Both the position numbers and the translations under genes were made by a program. DNA of 64,000 nt from Flavobacterium aquidurense (GTDB lineage: Bacteria; Bacteroidota; Bacteroidia; Flavobacteriales; Flavobacteriaceae), in the NCBI RefSeq assembly GCF_001404985.1, contig NZ_JRLF01000011.1, forward strand, positions 62,001 through 126,000. The letters run 5' to 3'. Of the stretch, positions 1 through 10,049 are shown one piece after another. Every line of letters begins with the position of its first letter. The first letter of the stretch is position 1. The notes under the pieces were generated by a model, which was given only the letters and a program-made list of their open reading frames with translations, was not told the DNA's origin and made no database searches.

Positions 1-3000
1 GTCGTTAAACTCGTTGCCGTATCGCCGTTTACAAATCCCGCATAACTTGCCGTTAAAGTCGGATTTGCTGAACCATACGTTTTGGTTTGCGCATCGGCTG
101 TAATGGTCAAAGTTGCCTGGGTTACCGTCAAACTTCCCGCAACATAACTGATGCTGTAATTGTCATTTACCGCTCCAGTTGCCGTGATTGGGTATGTTCC
201 CACAATGCTGGCATTATCCGCGGTTGTGGTGATTGTTGGCGGAGTCGTTATACTCGCCGAAGTATCCCCGTTTACAAATCCAGCATAACTTGCAGTTAAG
301 GTAGGATTTACCGATCCGTAAATTTTGGTTTGCGCATCGGCTGTAATGGTCAAAGTTGCCTGAGTTACTGTCAAGCTTCCCGCAACATAATTGATGATGT
401 AATTATCATTCACCGCTCCTATTGCCATGATTGGATAGGTTCCCACAATACTGGCATTATCCGCGGTTGTGGTGATTGTTGGCGGAGTCGTTATACTCGC
501 CGAAGTATCCCCATTTACAAATCCCGCATAACTTGCCGTTAAAGTCGGATTTGCTGAACCGTACGTTTTGGTTTGCGCATCGGCTGTAATGGTTAAAGTT
601 GCCTGGGTTACCGTCAAACTTCCCGCAACATAACTGATGCTGTAATTGTCATTTACCGCTCCTGTTGCCGTGATTGGGTATGTTCCCACAATGCTGGTAT
701 TATCCGCTGTTGTGGTAATTGTTGGAGGAGTTGATAAACTTGCCGAAGTATCGCCGTTTACAAATCCTGCATAACTTGCCGTTAAAGTCGGGTTTGCTGA
801 TCCGTAGATTTTGGTTTGCACATCAGCCGTAATGGTCAAAGTTGCCTGAGTTACTGTCAAACTTCCTGCAACATAATTGATGATGTAATTATCATTCACC
901 GCTCCTGTTGCCGTGATTGGATAGCTTCCCACAATACTGGCATTATCAGCTGTTGTGGTAATAGTTGGCAGAGTCGTTAAACTTGCCGAAGTATCACCAT
1001 TTACAAATCCTGTATAACTTGCTGTTAAGATAGGATTCGCTGAACCGTAAGTTTTGGTTTGCGCATCTGCCGTGATGATCAAAGTTGCCTGTGTTACTGT
1101 CAAACTTCCTGCAACATAACTGATGATGTAATTGTCATTCACCGCTCCGATAGCCGTGATTGGATAACTTCCAACAATACTTGCATTATCTGCAGTTGTG
1201 GTAATAGTTGGCAGAGTCGTTAAACTTGCCGAAGTATCGCCGTTTACAAATCCTGCATAACTTGCCGTTAAGGTAGGGTTTGCTGATCCGTAAGTTTTGG
1301 TTTGCACATCGGCAGTGATGGTCAAAGTTGACTGGGTTACTGTCAAACTTCCCGCAACATAACTGATGATATAATTGTCATTTACCGCTCCAGTTGCCGT
1401 GATTGGATAGGTTCCCACAATGCTGGCATTATCCGCGGTTGTGGTGATTGTTGGCGGAGTCGTTAAACTCGCTGCTGTATCGCCGTTTACAAATCCCCCA
1501 TAACTTCCCGTTAAAGTTGGGTTTGCTGATCCGTAAGTTTTGGTTTGTGCATCTGCCGTGATGGTCAAAGTTGCTGGATTAACAGTTAAAGTCCCATCAG
1601 TATATTCAATCGTATAATTTGCACTAACTGCACCACTTGCCGTTACGGGATACGTTCCAACTGGACTACTTTGAACAGCTGTCGTGGTAATTGTTGGCAA
1701 GGTTGTTAAACTGGTCTCTGTATCGCCGTTCACAAAACCAACATAACTAACTGTCAAAGCAGGATTTATATCTCCGTATATTTTATTTTGATTATTTGCA
1801 ACAATCGTCAATAAAGTTGTAGCAGTTACAGTTAATGTTCCATCAATATGATTAATTATATAATTAGAATCTGTTGTTCCACTTACTGTAATTGGATATG
1901 TTCCAACAGAACTTGCCGCGGTAGCCGATGTGCTAATCGTTGTTTGCGTGGTTAAACTTGACACTGTATCTCCGTTTACAAATCCTGCATAACTTGCCGT
2001 TAAGGTAGGATTTGTATCTCCGTAAACTTTACTTTTATTGTCTGCTGTTACCGTCAAAGTTGCCTGGGTTACTATCAAACTTCCCGCAACATAATTGATA
2101 ATGTAATTATCATTCACCGCTCCAAGTGCTGTGATTGGATAGGTTCCCACAATGCTGGTATTATCCGCGGTTGTGGTGATTGTTGGCGGAGTCGTTAAAC
2201 TCGCTGCCGTATCCCCGTTTACAAATCCAGCATAACTTGCCGTTAAGGTAGGATTTACCGATCCGTAAATTTTGGTTTGCGCATCGGCTGTAATGGTCAA
2301 AGTTGCCTGTGTTACTGTTAAACTTCCCGCAACATAACTGATGATGTAATTATCATTCACCGCTCCAAGTGCCGTGATTGGATAACTTCCAACAATACTT
2401 GCATTATCCGCGGTTGTGGTAATAGTTGGCAGAGTGGTTAAACTTGCTGCCGTATCCCCGTTTACAAATCCAGTATAACTTGCCGTTAAGGTAGGGTTTG
2501 CTGATCCGTAGATTTTTGTTTGTGCATCTGCCGTAATGGTCAAAGTTGCCTGAGTTACTATTAAACTTCCCGCAACATAACTGATGATGTAATTATCATT
2601 TACCGCTCCTGTTGCCGTGATTGGATAGGTTCCCACAATACTTGCATTATACGCGGTTGTGGTGATTGTTGGCGGAGTCGTTAAACTTGTCGAAGTATCC
2701 CCATTTACAAATCCCGCATAACTTGCCGTTAAGGTAGGATTTACCGATCCGTAAGTTTTGGTTTGCGCATCTGCCGTGATGGTCAAAGTTGCCTGTGTTA
2801 CTGTCAAACTTCCTGCAACATAACTGATGATGTAATTATCATTTACCGCACCAGTTGCCGTAATTGGATAGGTTCCCACAATGCTGCTATTATCCGCTGT
2901 TGTGGTAATTGTTGGCGGAGTCGTTAAACTTGTCGAAGTATCCCCATTTACAAATCCCGCATAACTTGCCGTTAAGGTAGGATTTGCTGATCCGTAAGTT

Positions 3001-4494
3001 TTGGTTTGCGCATCTGCCGTGATGATCAAAGTTGCCTGTGTTACTGTTAAACTTCCCGCAACATAGCTGATGATGTAATTATTATTCACCGCTCCTGTTG
3101 CCGTGATTGGATAGGTTCCCACAATACTGGCATTATCCGCGGTTGTGGTGATTGTTGGCGGAGTTGATAAACTTGCCACCGTATCGCCGTTTACAAATCC
3201 CGCATAACTTGCCGTTAAAGTCGGGTTTGCTGATCCGTAGATTTTTGTTTGTGCATCAGCCGTAATGGTCAAAGTTGCCTGAGTTACTGTTAAACTTCCC
3301 GCGACATAATTGATAATGTAATTATTATTCACCGCTCCTGTTACCGTGATTGGATAGGTTCCCACAATACTTGCATTATCCGCGGTTGTGGTGATTGTTG
3401 GCGGAGTTGATAAACTTGCTGCCGTATCGCCGTTTACAAATCCTGCATAACTTACCGTTAAGGTAGGATTTGCTGAACCGTAAGTTTTGGTTTGCGCATC
3501 GGCCGTGATGGTCAAAGTTGCCTGAGTTACTGTTAAACTTCCCGCAACATAATTGATGATGTAATTATCATTTACCGCTCCTGTTGCCGTGATTGGATAA
3601 CTTCCCACAATGCTGGTATTATCTGCAGTTGTACTGATCGTTGGCACAGTGGTTAAACTTGCTGCCGTATCCCCATTTACAAATCCCGCATAACTTGCCG
3701 TTAAAGTTGGGTTTGCTGATCCGTAGGTTTTGGTTTGCGCATCTGCCGTAATGGTCAAAGTTGCCTGGGTTACTATCAAACTTCCTGCAACATAACTGAT
3801 GATGTAATTGTCATTCACCGCTCCGATTGCCGTAATTGGATAACTTCCAACAATACTTGCATTATCCGCGGTTGTGGTGATTGTTGGCGGAGTTGATAAA
3901 CTTGCTGCCGTATCGCCGTTTACAAATCCTGCATAACTTACCGTTAAGGTAGGATTTACCGATCCGTAAGTTTTGATTTGCGCATCGGCTGTGATGGTCA
4001 AAGTTGCCTGAGTTACTGTTAAACTTCCCGCAACATAACTGATGATGTAATTGTTATTTACCGCTCCGATTGCCGTGATTGGGTATGTTCCCACAATACT
4101 GGCATTATCTGCGGTTGTGGTGATTGTTGGCGGAGTCGTTAAACTCGCTGCCGTATCGCCGTTTACAAATCCTGCATAACTTGCTGTTAAGGTTGGGTTT
4201 GCTGATCCGTAAGTTTTGGTTTGCGCATCGGCGGTGATGGTCAAAGTTGCCTGGGTTACTGTCAAACTTCCTGCAACATAACTGATGATGTAATTGTCAT
4301 TTACCGCTCCTGTTGCCGTGATTGGATAGGTCCCCACAATACTAGCATTATCCGCGGTTGTGGTGATTGTTGGTGGAGTCGTTAAACTTGCTGCCGTATC
4401 CCCGTTTACAAATCCTGCATAACTTGCCGTTAAGGTAGGATTTACCGATCCGTAGATTTTGGTTTGCGCATCTGCCGTGATGGTCAAATTCGCT
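1..4494 (-). repeat. Tandem 243-bp coding repeat, 19 units visible
   Basis: The anchor acaaat recurs at 31, 274, 517, 760, 1003, 1246, 1489, 1732, 1978, 2221, 2464, 2707, 2950, 3193, 3436, 3679, 3922, 4165 and 4408. Every step is 243 bp except 1732-1978, which is 246. Each unit encodes one 81-residue MBG domain. Most units differ at only a few positions, but the stretch about 1570-2040 is clearly more diverged. The array continues off the left edge, so the copy number is a minimum. Confidence 0.95.
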
Positions 4495-6824
4495 TTGTTA
4501 ACTGTACTTAAAACTGTGGGCAAATTAATTGTTGTGGCACTATTACTAGTCAAAACTATATCTCCTGAATAATCTCCTGCCGGAATTGTTCCTTTTAATC
4601 GAATGTAAACTGGTGTATCTATAATAGTTCCTGCTCCTCCTATTGTAATACTGTTCGTAAAAGTAGTATCATCACTACTTACTTCAAATCCTGAAGGTGC
4701 TGCAATTAAAATCCCTTCGAACATATCAGTACCTGAAACATTAAAAGGAGCAGATAATGATGATGTTCCATAAATAGTGGTTAGTGCCTGTAAAGTACCG
4801 CTTGTTATAATTGTTGGCGGTGCAGTTCTGTTTACCGTTACCGTATAAGTTTCTATTGTCGTTCCATCCTGAGCTGTTACAACTGTAGTAATAACATTTG
4901 GTCCAACTGCCAAAGCAATGGCTGTTGAAGGATTTCCGCTTATAACTGCCAAACCATTTACAGTAATAGTTGCATTAGTATCTGTAGCTACAGGCGTAAC
5001 AGTTAAACTTGTAATGGCATTGGCTACAGTAGCTGTATAACTTGTGGTACCACTCGCAAAAGCAGGGTCTAAAGTACCTTCACTTATATTTAAATTATTT
5101 AATGTAGCAATATTATTAAGGGTGGTAACTCCTGACGGATTTCCTGTACTTAATTCAGACAGATAGATTTCACTTCCCGATAGACCATTGTATTCAGCTG
5201 TCATAACCTGATATGTTGTAGCAGGAGTCAAACCAGTTATATTAACTGTTGTTCCAGTACCATTATAAATACAATACCAGCCTGTTGTACCAATTTGACT
5301 TCCCGAACCAAAAACAGTATTTGATGTATAAGTTGTAAAATCTATCGGCGCTGCACTGCCATTTATACCCTCATACATAAACACAGCTCTTGAAGAACCA
5401 TTACCATTTAACCAACTTGCGGTTGTTGTAGTTCCTGTTGTTCCCGAAAAAACAACATTTGTTGCCTGAACTGAAGGAGCTGATAGTGTTTGAAAAGTAA
5501 ATACAGCGCCTGTTGAAAAATCAACATTATTAAATGAAACCTTATCTCCAGAAAGAGATACTGCGTTGTATTTTACGACACTTCCTCCACTAAAATCACC
5601 TGTACCTGTTGGATCGACTAATAATACATAATCATTGGCATTTTGTCCCGAATAAGTTAAGCCATTAATATCATAACTTAATGTTACGGTTCCAGGATTT
5701 CCTGAACTTTGAATTTTCCATATTCTTTGTACTCTTTTCGTTGGACTACCTGTTACAATAACGTTTGCTTCTGTAAGTGTAGCTGCGTCATGACCAATCA
5801 GTAAAAACCCATTATTAACTAATGAGGATGGGTTAGTAATTATAATATTTCCTTTTCCTGCTTGTCCCGTACCATCACCACTTCCATTATTGGTACTATT
5901 AGATTGCACTTGTAATAATCCTGACAAATCATCCTGTGCAATTCCAAATACATCATTATGATAAACACTATTTGCAGTTGCATCCCAAACCACATTTCCG
6001 GCACTATCAAGATAATTACCCTGTTTATGTATACCATATTTTATGGATAGGTAAGATTCTATACTTGCTGCTGTTGTACCCGTAATTAGTGAAGGATACA
6101 TTATTATCTCAGCTATATTACCTCTCCATTGTTCGTTTCCAGAATTTACGAAAGAACCTATTCTTCCACTATTTGTTGCGAGTAATGTATTCCATGTTAC
6201 TTGACTGGCAGTTCCAACTGAGGTTCCAGCATCAAAATAAGATATTGTTGGTGCACTATAAGTAATAGTAGCCAATTTTGGCACATTGGCAGCCCAGAAA
6301 GCCGTAGAAGATTGTGTACCACTACCAAAAATACTTAAATACAAAGGTGTTGCATTTAATAATTTTCCAACATTAAAAGAGCGTGAAGGATTACCCGTTC
6401 CATAACCATATATCCAGCTATTACCTGTTTGTGTATTAGTAGAAGTCCCCACTATAAATAAAGAACGGGCACTATTTGCTGCAGGAAAATTGTTTGTTGG
6501 TGCAATCAAATAATTACTTCCTGAGAAAGTAAGAGATTGATTAAAATTGATACTATTAGAAGTATAAGCTGGCTGACTAGCTGCTGTAACTTGTACCGCA
6601 TCATTCAAATTTCCGCTAGAATCACTCCATTGTGCTACATTGTTTGCATTTAGACTAATGCCAGCGTTTGCTTTATACCACATAACCTCTCCCGAAACTC
6701 CTCCTGGACTTTGAGCAATTCCATGAAAGGGAAATGCTAAAATAATAATCCAAAGAAAAATAGAAAAAAGTTGTATTTGTTTAAAAGAAATCGAAATAGA
6801 AGGAAAAGTAGATATTCTAATCAT
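1..6824 (-). CDS. Giant exported MBG-repeat protein, C-terminus off the left edge
   Basis: The minus-strand frame is open from an ATG at 6824 to the window edge, giving 2,274 residues with no stop seen. Residues 1-38 form a long signal peptide ending in AFPFHGIAQ. Residues about 40-330 look like a concanavalin/jelly-roll head followed by a DUF8202-like stretch (IESYLSIKYGI, then VVWDATANSVYHNDVFGIAQ). Fn3-like sequence follows, then a cadherin-like beta-sandwich domain at about 565-666 (LNNLNISEGTLDPAF). From about residue 776 to the edge there are only MBG_2-type repeats (LTITADAQTKIYGSVNPTL). This architecture is typical of large secreted or surface-anchored Bacteroidota proteins, often adhesins exported by the type IX system. 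The C-terminal sorting domain that would prove this is outside the window. The start is the only ATG placed before the signal peptide. No function beyond surface exposure or adhesion is inferred. Confidence 0.85.
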   Translation of the reverse strand, partial: MIRISTFPSISISFKQIQLFSIFLWIIILAFPFHGIAQSPGGVSGEVMWYKANAGISLNANNVAQWSDSSGNLNDAVQVTAASQPAYTSNSINFNQSLTFSGSNYLIAPTNNFPAANSARSLFIVGTSTNTQTGNSWIYGYGTGNPSRSFNVGKLLNATPLYLSIFGSGTQSSTAFWAANVPKLATITYSAPTISYFDAGTSVGTASQVTWNTLLATNSGRIGSFVNSGNEQWRGNIAEIIMYPSLITGTTAASIESYLSIKYGIHKQGNYLDSAGNVVWDATANSVYHNDVFGIAQDDLSGLLQVQSNSTNNGSGDGTGQAGKGNIIITNPSSLVNNGFLLIGHDAATLTEANVIVTGSPTKRVQRIWKIQSSGNPGTVTLSYDINGLTYSGQNANDYVLLVDPTGTGDFSGGSVVKYNAVSLSGDKVSFNNVDFSTGAVFTFQTLSAPSVQATNVVFSGTTGTTTTASWLNGNGSSRAVFMYEGINGSAAPIDFTTYTSNTVFGSGSQIGTTGWYCIYNGTGTTVNITGLTPATTYQVMTAEYNGLSGSEIYLSELSTGNPSGVTTLNNIATLNNLNISEGTLDPAFASGTTSYTATVANAITSLTVTPVATDTNATITVNGLAVISGNPSTAIALAVGPNVITTVVTAQDGTTIETYTVTVNRTAPPTIITSGTLQALTTIYGTSSLSAPFNVSGTDMFEGILIAAPSGFEVSSDDTTFTNSITIGGAGTIIDTPVYIRLKGTIPAGDYSGDIVLTSNSATTINLPTVLSTVNKANLTITADAQTKIYGSVNPTLTASYAGFVNGDTAASLTTPPTITTTADNASIVGTYPITATGAVNDNYIISYVAGSLTVTQATLTITADAQTKTYGSANPTLTASYAGFVNGDTAASLTTPPTITTTADNASIVGTYPITAIGAVNNNYIISYVAGSLTVTQATLTITADAQIKTYGSVNPTLTVSYAGFVNGDTAASLSTPPTITTTADNASIVGSYPITAIGAVNDNYIISYVAGSLIVTQATLTITADAQTKTYGSANPTLTASYAGFVNGDTAASLTTVPTISTTADNTSIVGSYPITATGAVNDNYIINYVAGSLTVTQATLTITADAQTKTYGSANPTLTVSYAGFVNGDTAASLSTPPTITTTADNASIVGTYPITVTGAVNNNYIINYVAGSLTVTQATLTITADAQTKIYGSANPTLTASYAGFVNGDTVASLSTPPTITTTADNASIVGTYPITATGAVNNNYIISYVAGSLTVTQATLIITADAQTKTYGSANPTLTASYAGFVNGDTSTSLTTPPTITTTADNSSIVGTYPITATGAVNDNYIISYVAGSLTVTQATLTITADAQTKTYGSVNPTLTASYAGFVNGDTSTSLTTPPTITTTAYNASIVGTYPITATGAVNDNYIISYVAGSLIVTQATLTITADAQTKIYGSANPTLTASYTGFVNGDTAASLTTLPTITTTADNASIVGSYPITALGAVNDNYIISYVAGSLTVTQATLTITADAQTKIYGSVNPTLTASYAGFVNGDTAASLTTPPTITTTADNTSIVGTYPITALGAVNDNYIINYVAGSLIVTQATLTVTADNKSKVYGDTNPTLTASYAGFVNGDTVSSLTTQTTISTSATAASSVGTYPITVSGTTDSNYIINHIDGTLTVTATTLLTIVANNQNKIYGDINPALTVSYVGFVNGDTETSLTTLPTITTTAVQSSPVGTYPVTASGAVSANYTIEYTDGTLTVNPATLTITADAQTKTYGSANPTLTGSYGGFVNGDTAASLTTPPTITTTADNASIVGTYPITATGAVNDNYIISYVAGSLTVTQSTLTITADVQTKTYGSANPTLTASYAGFVNGDTSASLTTLPTITTTADNASIVGSYPITAIGAVNDNYIISYVAGSLTVTQATLIITADAQTKTYGSANPILTASYTGFVNGDTSASLTTLPTITTTADNASIVGSYPITATGAVNDNYIINYVAGSLTVTQATLTITADVQTKIYGSANPTLTASYAGFVNGDTSASLSTPPTITTTADNTSIVGTYPITATGAVNDNYSISYVAGSLTVTQATLTITADAQTKTYGSANPTLTASYAGFVNGDTSASITTPPTITTTADNASIVGTYPIMAIGAVNDNYIINYVAGSLTVTQATLTITADAQTKIYGSVNPTLTASYAGFVNGDTSASITTPPTITTTADNASIVGTYPITATGAVNDNYSISYVAGSLTVTQATLTITADAQTKTYGSANPTLTASYAGFVNGDTATSLT

Positions 6825-7767
6825 GCTAAATAATTTTAAAAGTTTCAAAAAATCACATATCAGATCTTAAATATTAAATTTAATACATAACAATTTTTAT
6901 TGAGTTTAGTCCTGTTATTTATTGTTTTCATTTACAAAATAAAACACGGCACTCATAAAACAATTAATACTAAATGGTCACATTTAAGAATAAATATTAT
7001 ATGATAATCATTATTAATATTTTACTATGTCAAATATTATTGTTAATCGATTTTGTTTCTTACCACGATACGTTTTAAAACTAACAGTTTAAGACATTTT
7101 ATAAGGTTTATGTTTTAGACGTATACTCTGGATATCAATTACCTCAAAAGACAATTGTTTTTTATTCATTTTTAAAATCAATAATTATTAAATGCCTTTT
7201 TATAGAGTCCGTTTTTGTATACAATAATTTTATTCGAATAATTTTAGGCAAATTTTGTTATCTCAACTGAGATGCTTTTGAGGCACAAACAAAATAAGTT
7301 ATGATAAAGAGGAAAGATTTTAAATCTTATATAAGTAAAAACAAGTACGACCCTAAAATATTGATTATCATAAAATAAAGATAGATCAATTAGTATCTGC
7401 TCTATTATTCTTATTGTTTCATTCTATAACTTGCACCAATTTTAGAAGTTTAAAATCATCTTATTTTTCTTATAAATCAGAATATTACTTTAACCATACT
7501 CCAGAAAATTTAACAAAACCATCTTAAGGTTTAGTGTGAGAATAGACCTTACAAGATCTTTTGTATAAAAGAGACGTATTTATTTAAAACATTCCTTTAA
7601 AAATATTTAAAGAGGAATTTATGTTATGATTTAATTCATAAAAAATGGCGGAATGAACCTTTAAAATGGAAATTGCAACATACAAATTGATCTTAAAATC
7701 TTAAAATTGGATTAAAAATGCCGTTTCACCCTTAAATAAAATTGATTTACTCATATTAATTTTTACA
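6825..7767. other. AT-rich intergenic region between divergent genes
   Basis: About 940 bases without a convincing gene separate the giant repeat protein (minus) from the ankyrin gene (plus). The sequence is strongly AT-rich and stop-dense on both strands. I see no RNA gene, repeat-family member or mobile element. It must hold the promoter of the giant gene near 6830-6960, but I could not pick out a clear TAnnTTTG element there. Confidence 0.5.
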
Positions 7768-7801
7768 TTTGCGTTATTTTTATTTGTTCTAAATAGCTTT
7801 G
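7768..7801 (+). promoter_or_regulatory. Bacteroidota-type promoter for the ankyrin/redox cluster
   Basis: TTTG at 7768-7771 and TAGCTTTG at 7794-7801 are separated by 22 bases, matching the -33 TTTG / -7 TAnnTTTG pattern of the phylum. Transcription would begin about 55-60 bases upstream of the ATG at 7867. Confidence 0.6.
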
Positions 7802-7866
7802 AATTATAAGCCGCTTCTAGTAAATAAAATAACCTTAAACGAATTTAAAACAGTAAACACCTTAAT

Positions 7867-9345
7867 ATGAAAAAGAATATTTTTATCTCTTTTGCATTAG
7901 CCGCTACTTTATTTGTTAGTGCCCAACAAAAAAATACTTTACTAGAACAATCTTTTTGGAAAACTGCACCGGATGTCACCACAGTCAAAACAGAAATTGC
8001 AAAGGGAAATAATCCTTCAGAAGCTAATGCAAATGCTTTTGATGTTACCACAATTGCTATTAATAATGATGCTCCTCTGGCAAGTATACAATTTTTACTG
8101 GACCAACCCGGAAATCCGGTTACAAAATCCACACATGACAATCGTATCTATTTGCATTGGGCAGCATACAAAGGAAATATTGAATTGACCCAATATTTGA
8201 TTTCCAAAGGTTCAGATGTTAATCTTGAAGACAGTCACGGAACTACTCCGCTTGCTTTTGCTGCCGCTAACGGACAAACGAATCCAGCACTTTATGAGCT
8301 TTTTTTCAAAGCAGGAATCGATCCGAAGAAAAAATATAATGATGGCGCGAATCTATTATTAATGGCTATTCCGTCAGACAAAGATCTTGTGTTAACAGAT
8401 TATCTTACTACAAAAGGATTATCTCTTAAAGATGTTGACAATAACGGAAGTACTGCATTTGATTATGCGGCAAGAACAGGAAATATTGCGCTATTAAAAA
8501 AATTATTAGACAAAAAAGTAAAATATACAGACAATGCACTTCTTATTGCAAGCCAGGGAAACCGCAGAGAAACAACTTCGCTTGAAGCCTACAAATTTCT
8601 AGTTGAAGAAGTAAAAATAAAAGCAACAACTACAAATAAATCAGGAGAAAACGTATTTCATTTCCTGGCTACAAAACCAAATCAGAAAGACATTATTGCT
8701 TATTTTCTGGCAAAAGGTGTTGATGTAAATAAGATTGATAAAGAAGGAAATACTCCTTTTATGATTGCTGCCGGTGCCAGAGAAAATGGTGCGTTAGAAC
8801 AATTATTGGCAACCGCTAAAAATATTAATCTTCAAAATACAAAAGGAGAATCAGCTTTGACAATTGCTGTAAAATCAGGAACTCCAGAAGCAGTTTCGGC
8901 ACTTTTAGCAAAAGGCGCAGATGTTAAAGTAACCGATAAAGACGGTAACAATTTAGGCGTTTATTTAGTACAGTCTTTCAGACCTGGACCAAAACAAGAA
9001 TCTTTTGACGCTAAAGTAAAACTTCTACAGGAAAAAGGATTAAATCTTGCAGCTGCACAAAAAGATGGTAATACTTTATACCATTTCGCAATCGCTAAAA
9101 ATGATCTTAATCTGGTAAAAAAATTAGCCAGCCTGAACATCGATATAAATGCTAAAAACAAAGATGGTATGACTGCTTTGCACAAAGCTGCAATGATTGC
9201 AAAAGATGATTCGATATTAAAATACCTGGTTGCACTTGGTGCTAAAAAAGACATCAATACAGAATTTGACGAAAGTGCTTATGCATTAGCAAAAGAAAAT
9301 GAATCATTAACTAAAAACAATGTTTCTGTTGAGTTTTTAAAATAG
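7867..9345 (+). CDS. Exported ankyrin-repeat protein
   Basis: The 492-residue product starts with a signal peptide ending LFVSAQQ. From about residue 95 to the end it consists of ankyrin repeats, recognisable by motifs such as TPLAFAAANG, GNTPFMIAAGAR, GESALTIAVKSG and GMTALHKAAMI. Ankyrin arrays mediate protein-protein contacts, and export places this one in the periplasm or at the cell surface. It is the first gene of a same-strand cluster with a DUF2271 protein, a PepSY-flavodoxin reductase and ApbE. It may scaffold or modulate that redox module; this is inferred from position only. A good promoter lies at 7768-7801. No catalytic domain is visible. Confidence 0.85.
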   Translation: MKKNIFISFALAATLFVSAQQKNTLLEQSFWKTAPDVTTVKTEIAKGNNPSEANANAFDVTTIAINNDAPLASIQFLLDQPGNPVTKSTHDNRIYLHWAAYKGNIELTQYLISKGSDVNLEDSHGTTPLAFAAANGQTNPALYELFFKAGIDPKKKYNDGANLLLMAIPSDKDLVLTDYLTTKGLSLKDVDNNGSTAFDYAARTGNIALLKKLLDKKVKYTDNALLIASQGNRRETTSLEAYKFLVEEVKIKATTTNKSGENVFHFLATKPNQKDIIAYFLAKGVDVNKIDKEGNTPFMIAAGARENGALEQLLATAKNINLQNTKGESALTIAVKSGTPEAVSALLAKGADVKVTDKDGNNLGVYLVQSFRPGPKQESFDAKVKLLQEKGLNLAAAQKDGNTLYHFAIAKNDLNLVKKLASLNIDINAKNKDGMTALHKAAMIAKDDSILKYLVALGAKKDINTEFDESAYALAKENESLTKNNVSVEFLK

Positions 9346-9439
9346 TTTTTTAATTATTTGCAAAAGGCTGAAGAACGAAAATCTAAAAATCCAATAACCA
9401 ACAGTTCAAAATTCACAATTTATAATCCACAATTCACAC

Positions 9440-9922
9440 ATGAAATCAATATTCAAAATACTATTTACATTCACATTAATTTGTTTAATCTCTTTTCAGG
9501 CAAATGCTCAGGCAAGCAAATACAAATGTATGCTGCAAATGGCCAATTATATGGGAGAAGGCGCTTACATCGTAGTTTCATTAATCAACCCGAATGGTGA
9601 GTACGAAAAAACCCTTTATGTAATGGGTGATGATAAAAAATGGTACAAATCATTGAAAGAATGGAATAAATTTCAAACGTCGAAACCAGCTGATATCAGT
9701 GCCAGAACCGGTGCATCAGTTACTGGTGGAGATCGCAGCATTACAACCATAGAAATTGATGATTCTAAAATTAATAAAGGATATAAATTAAGATTTGAAT
9801 CTGCTGTAGAAGATCAGAAATATTATGTAAGTGATATTGAAATCCCTCTTACAACGCAAGGACTGGCTGACAAAACAGAAGGTAAAGGGTACATTAGATA
9901 TGTAAGATTAAATAAGATTTAA
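9440..9922 (+). CDS. DUF2271 family exported protein, possible flavin carrier
   Basis: The 160-residue product has a signal peptide ending SFQANAQ, then a small beta-rich domain (YKCMLQMANYMGEGAYIVVS, ITTIEIDD, GYIRYVRLNKI) recognised as DUF2271. It follows the ankyrin gene by 94 bases and precedes the PepSY reductase. Residues 90-93 read TGAS, five residues after Asp85. This resembles the [ST]GA[ST] acceptor sequence that ApbE enzymes modify with FMN, and an apbE gene lies in the same cluster. Ser93 would be the acceptor. Flavinylation is an inference from motif plus neighbourhood; the family call is firmer. The protein lacks a lipobox and is probably periplasmic. Confidence 0.75.
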   Translation: MKSIFKILFTFTLICLISFQANAQASKYKCMLQMANYMGEGAYIVVSLINPNGEYEKTLYVMGDDKKWYKSLKEWNKFQTSKPADISARTGASVTGGDRSITTIEIDDSKINKGYKLRFESAVEDQKYYVSDIEIPLTTQGLADKTEGKGYIRYVRLNKI

Positions 9923-9948
9923 CAAATCGACCTATAGCTTAGTCAAAG

Positions 9949-10015
9949 TTGCCACAGATTAAAAAGATTTTTATACAATACCAAAAAGATGTAAGAATAT
10001 TTTAATCTGTGGCAA
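9949..10015. repeat. Inverted repeat TTGCCACAGATT / AATCTGTGGCAA
   Basis: The arms TTGCCACAGATT (from 9949) and AATCTGTGGCAA (to 10015) form a long hairpin in the gap between the DUF2271 and PepSY genes. It resembles the other short palindromic repeats of this window and could weaken read-through or stabilise the upstream mRNA. Confidence 0.6.
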
Positions 10016-10049
10016 AAAACCGCAATTACATTTCAATAGATTACACTCC

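Noticed and set aside
87..542. Two plus-strand frames of 70 codons in the repeat array
   Set aside because: They are antisense shadows of the MBG repeats, 243 bp apart, and do not resemble proteins.
1..4494. CRISPR-like regular repeat array
   Set aside because: The period is 243 bp, each unit is a full protein domain in one open frame, and there are no short repeats with unique spacers.
5840..6037. 65-codon minus-strand frame near the head of the giant gene
   Set aside because: It overlaps the large open frame in another phase and has no start context or family resemblance.
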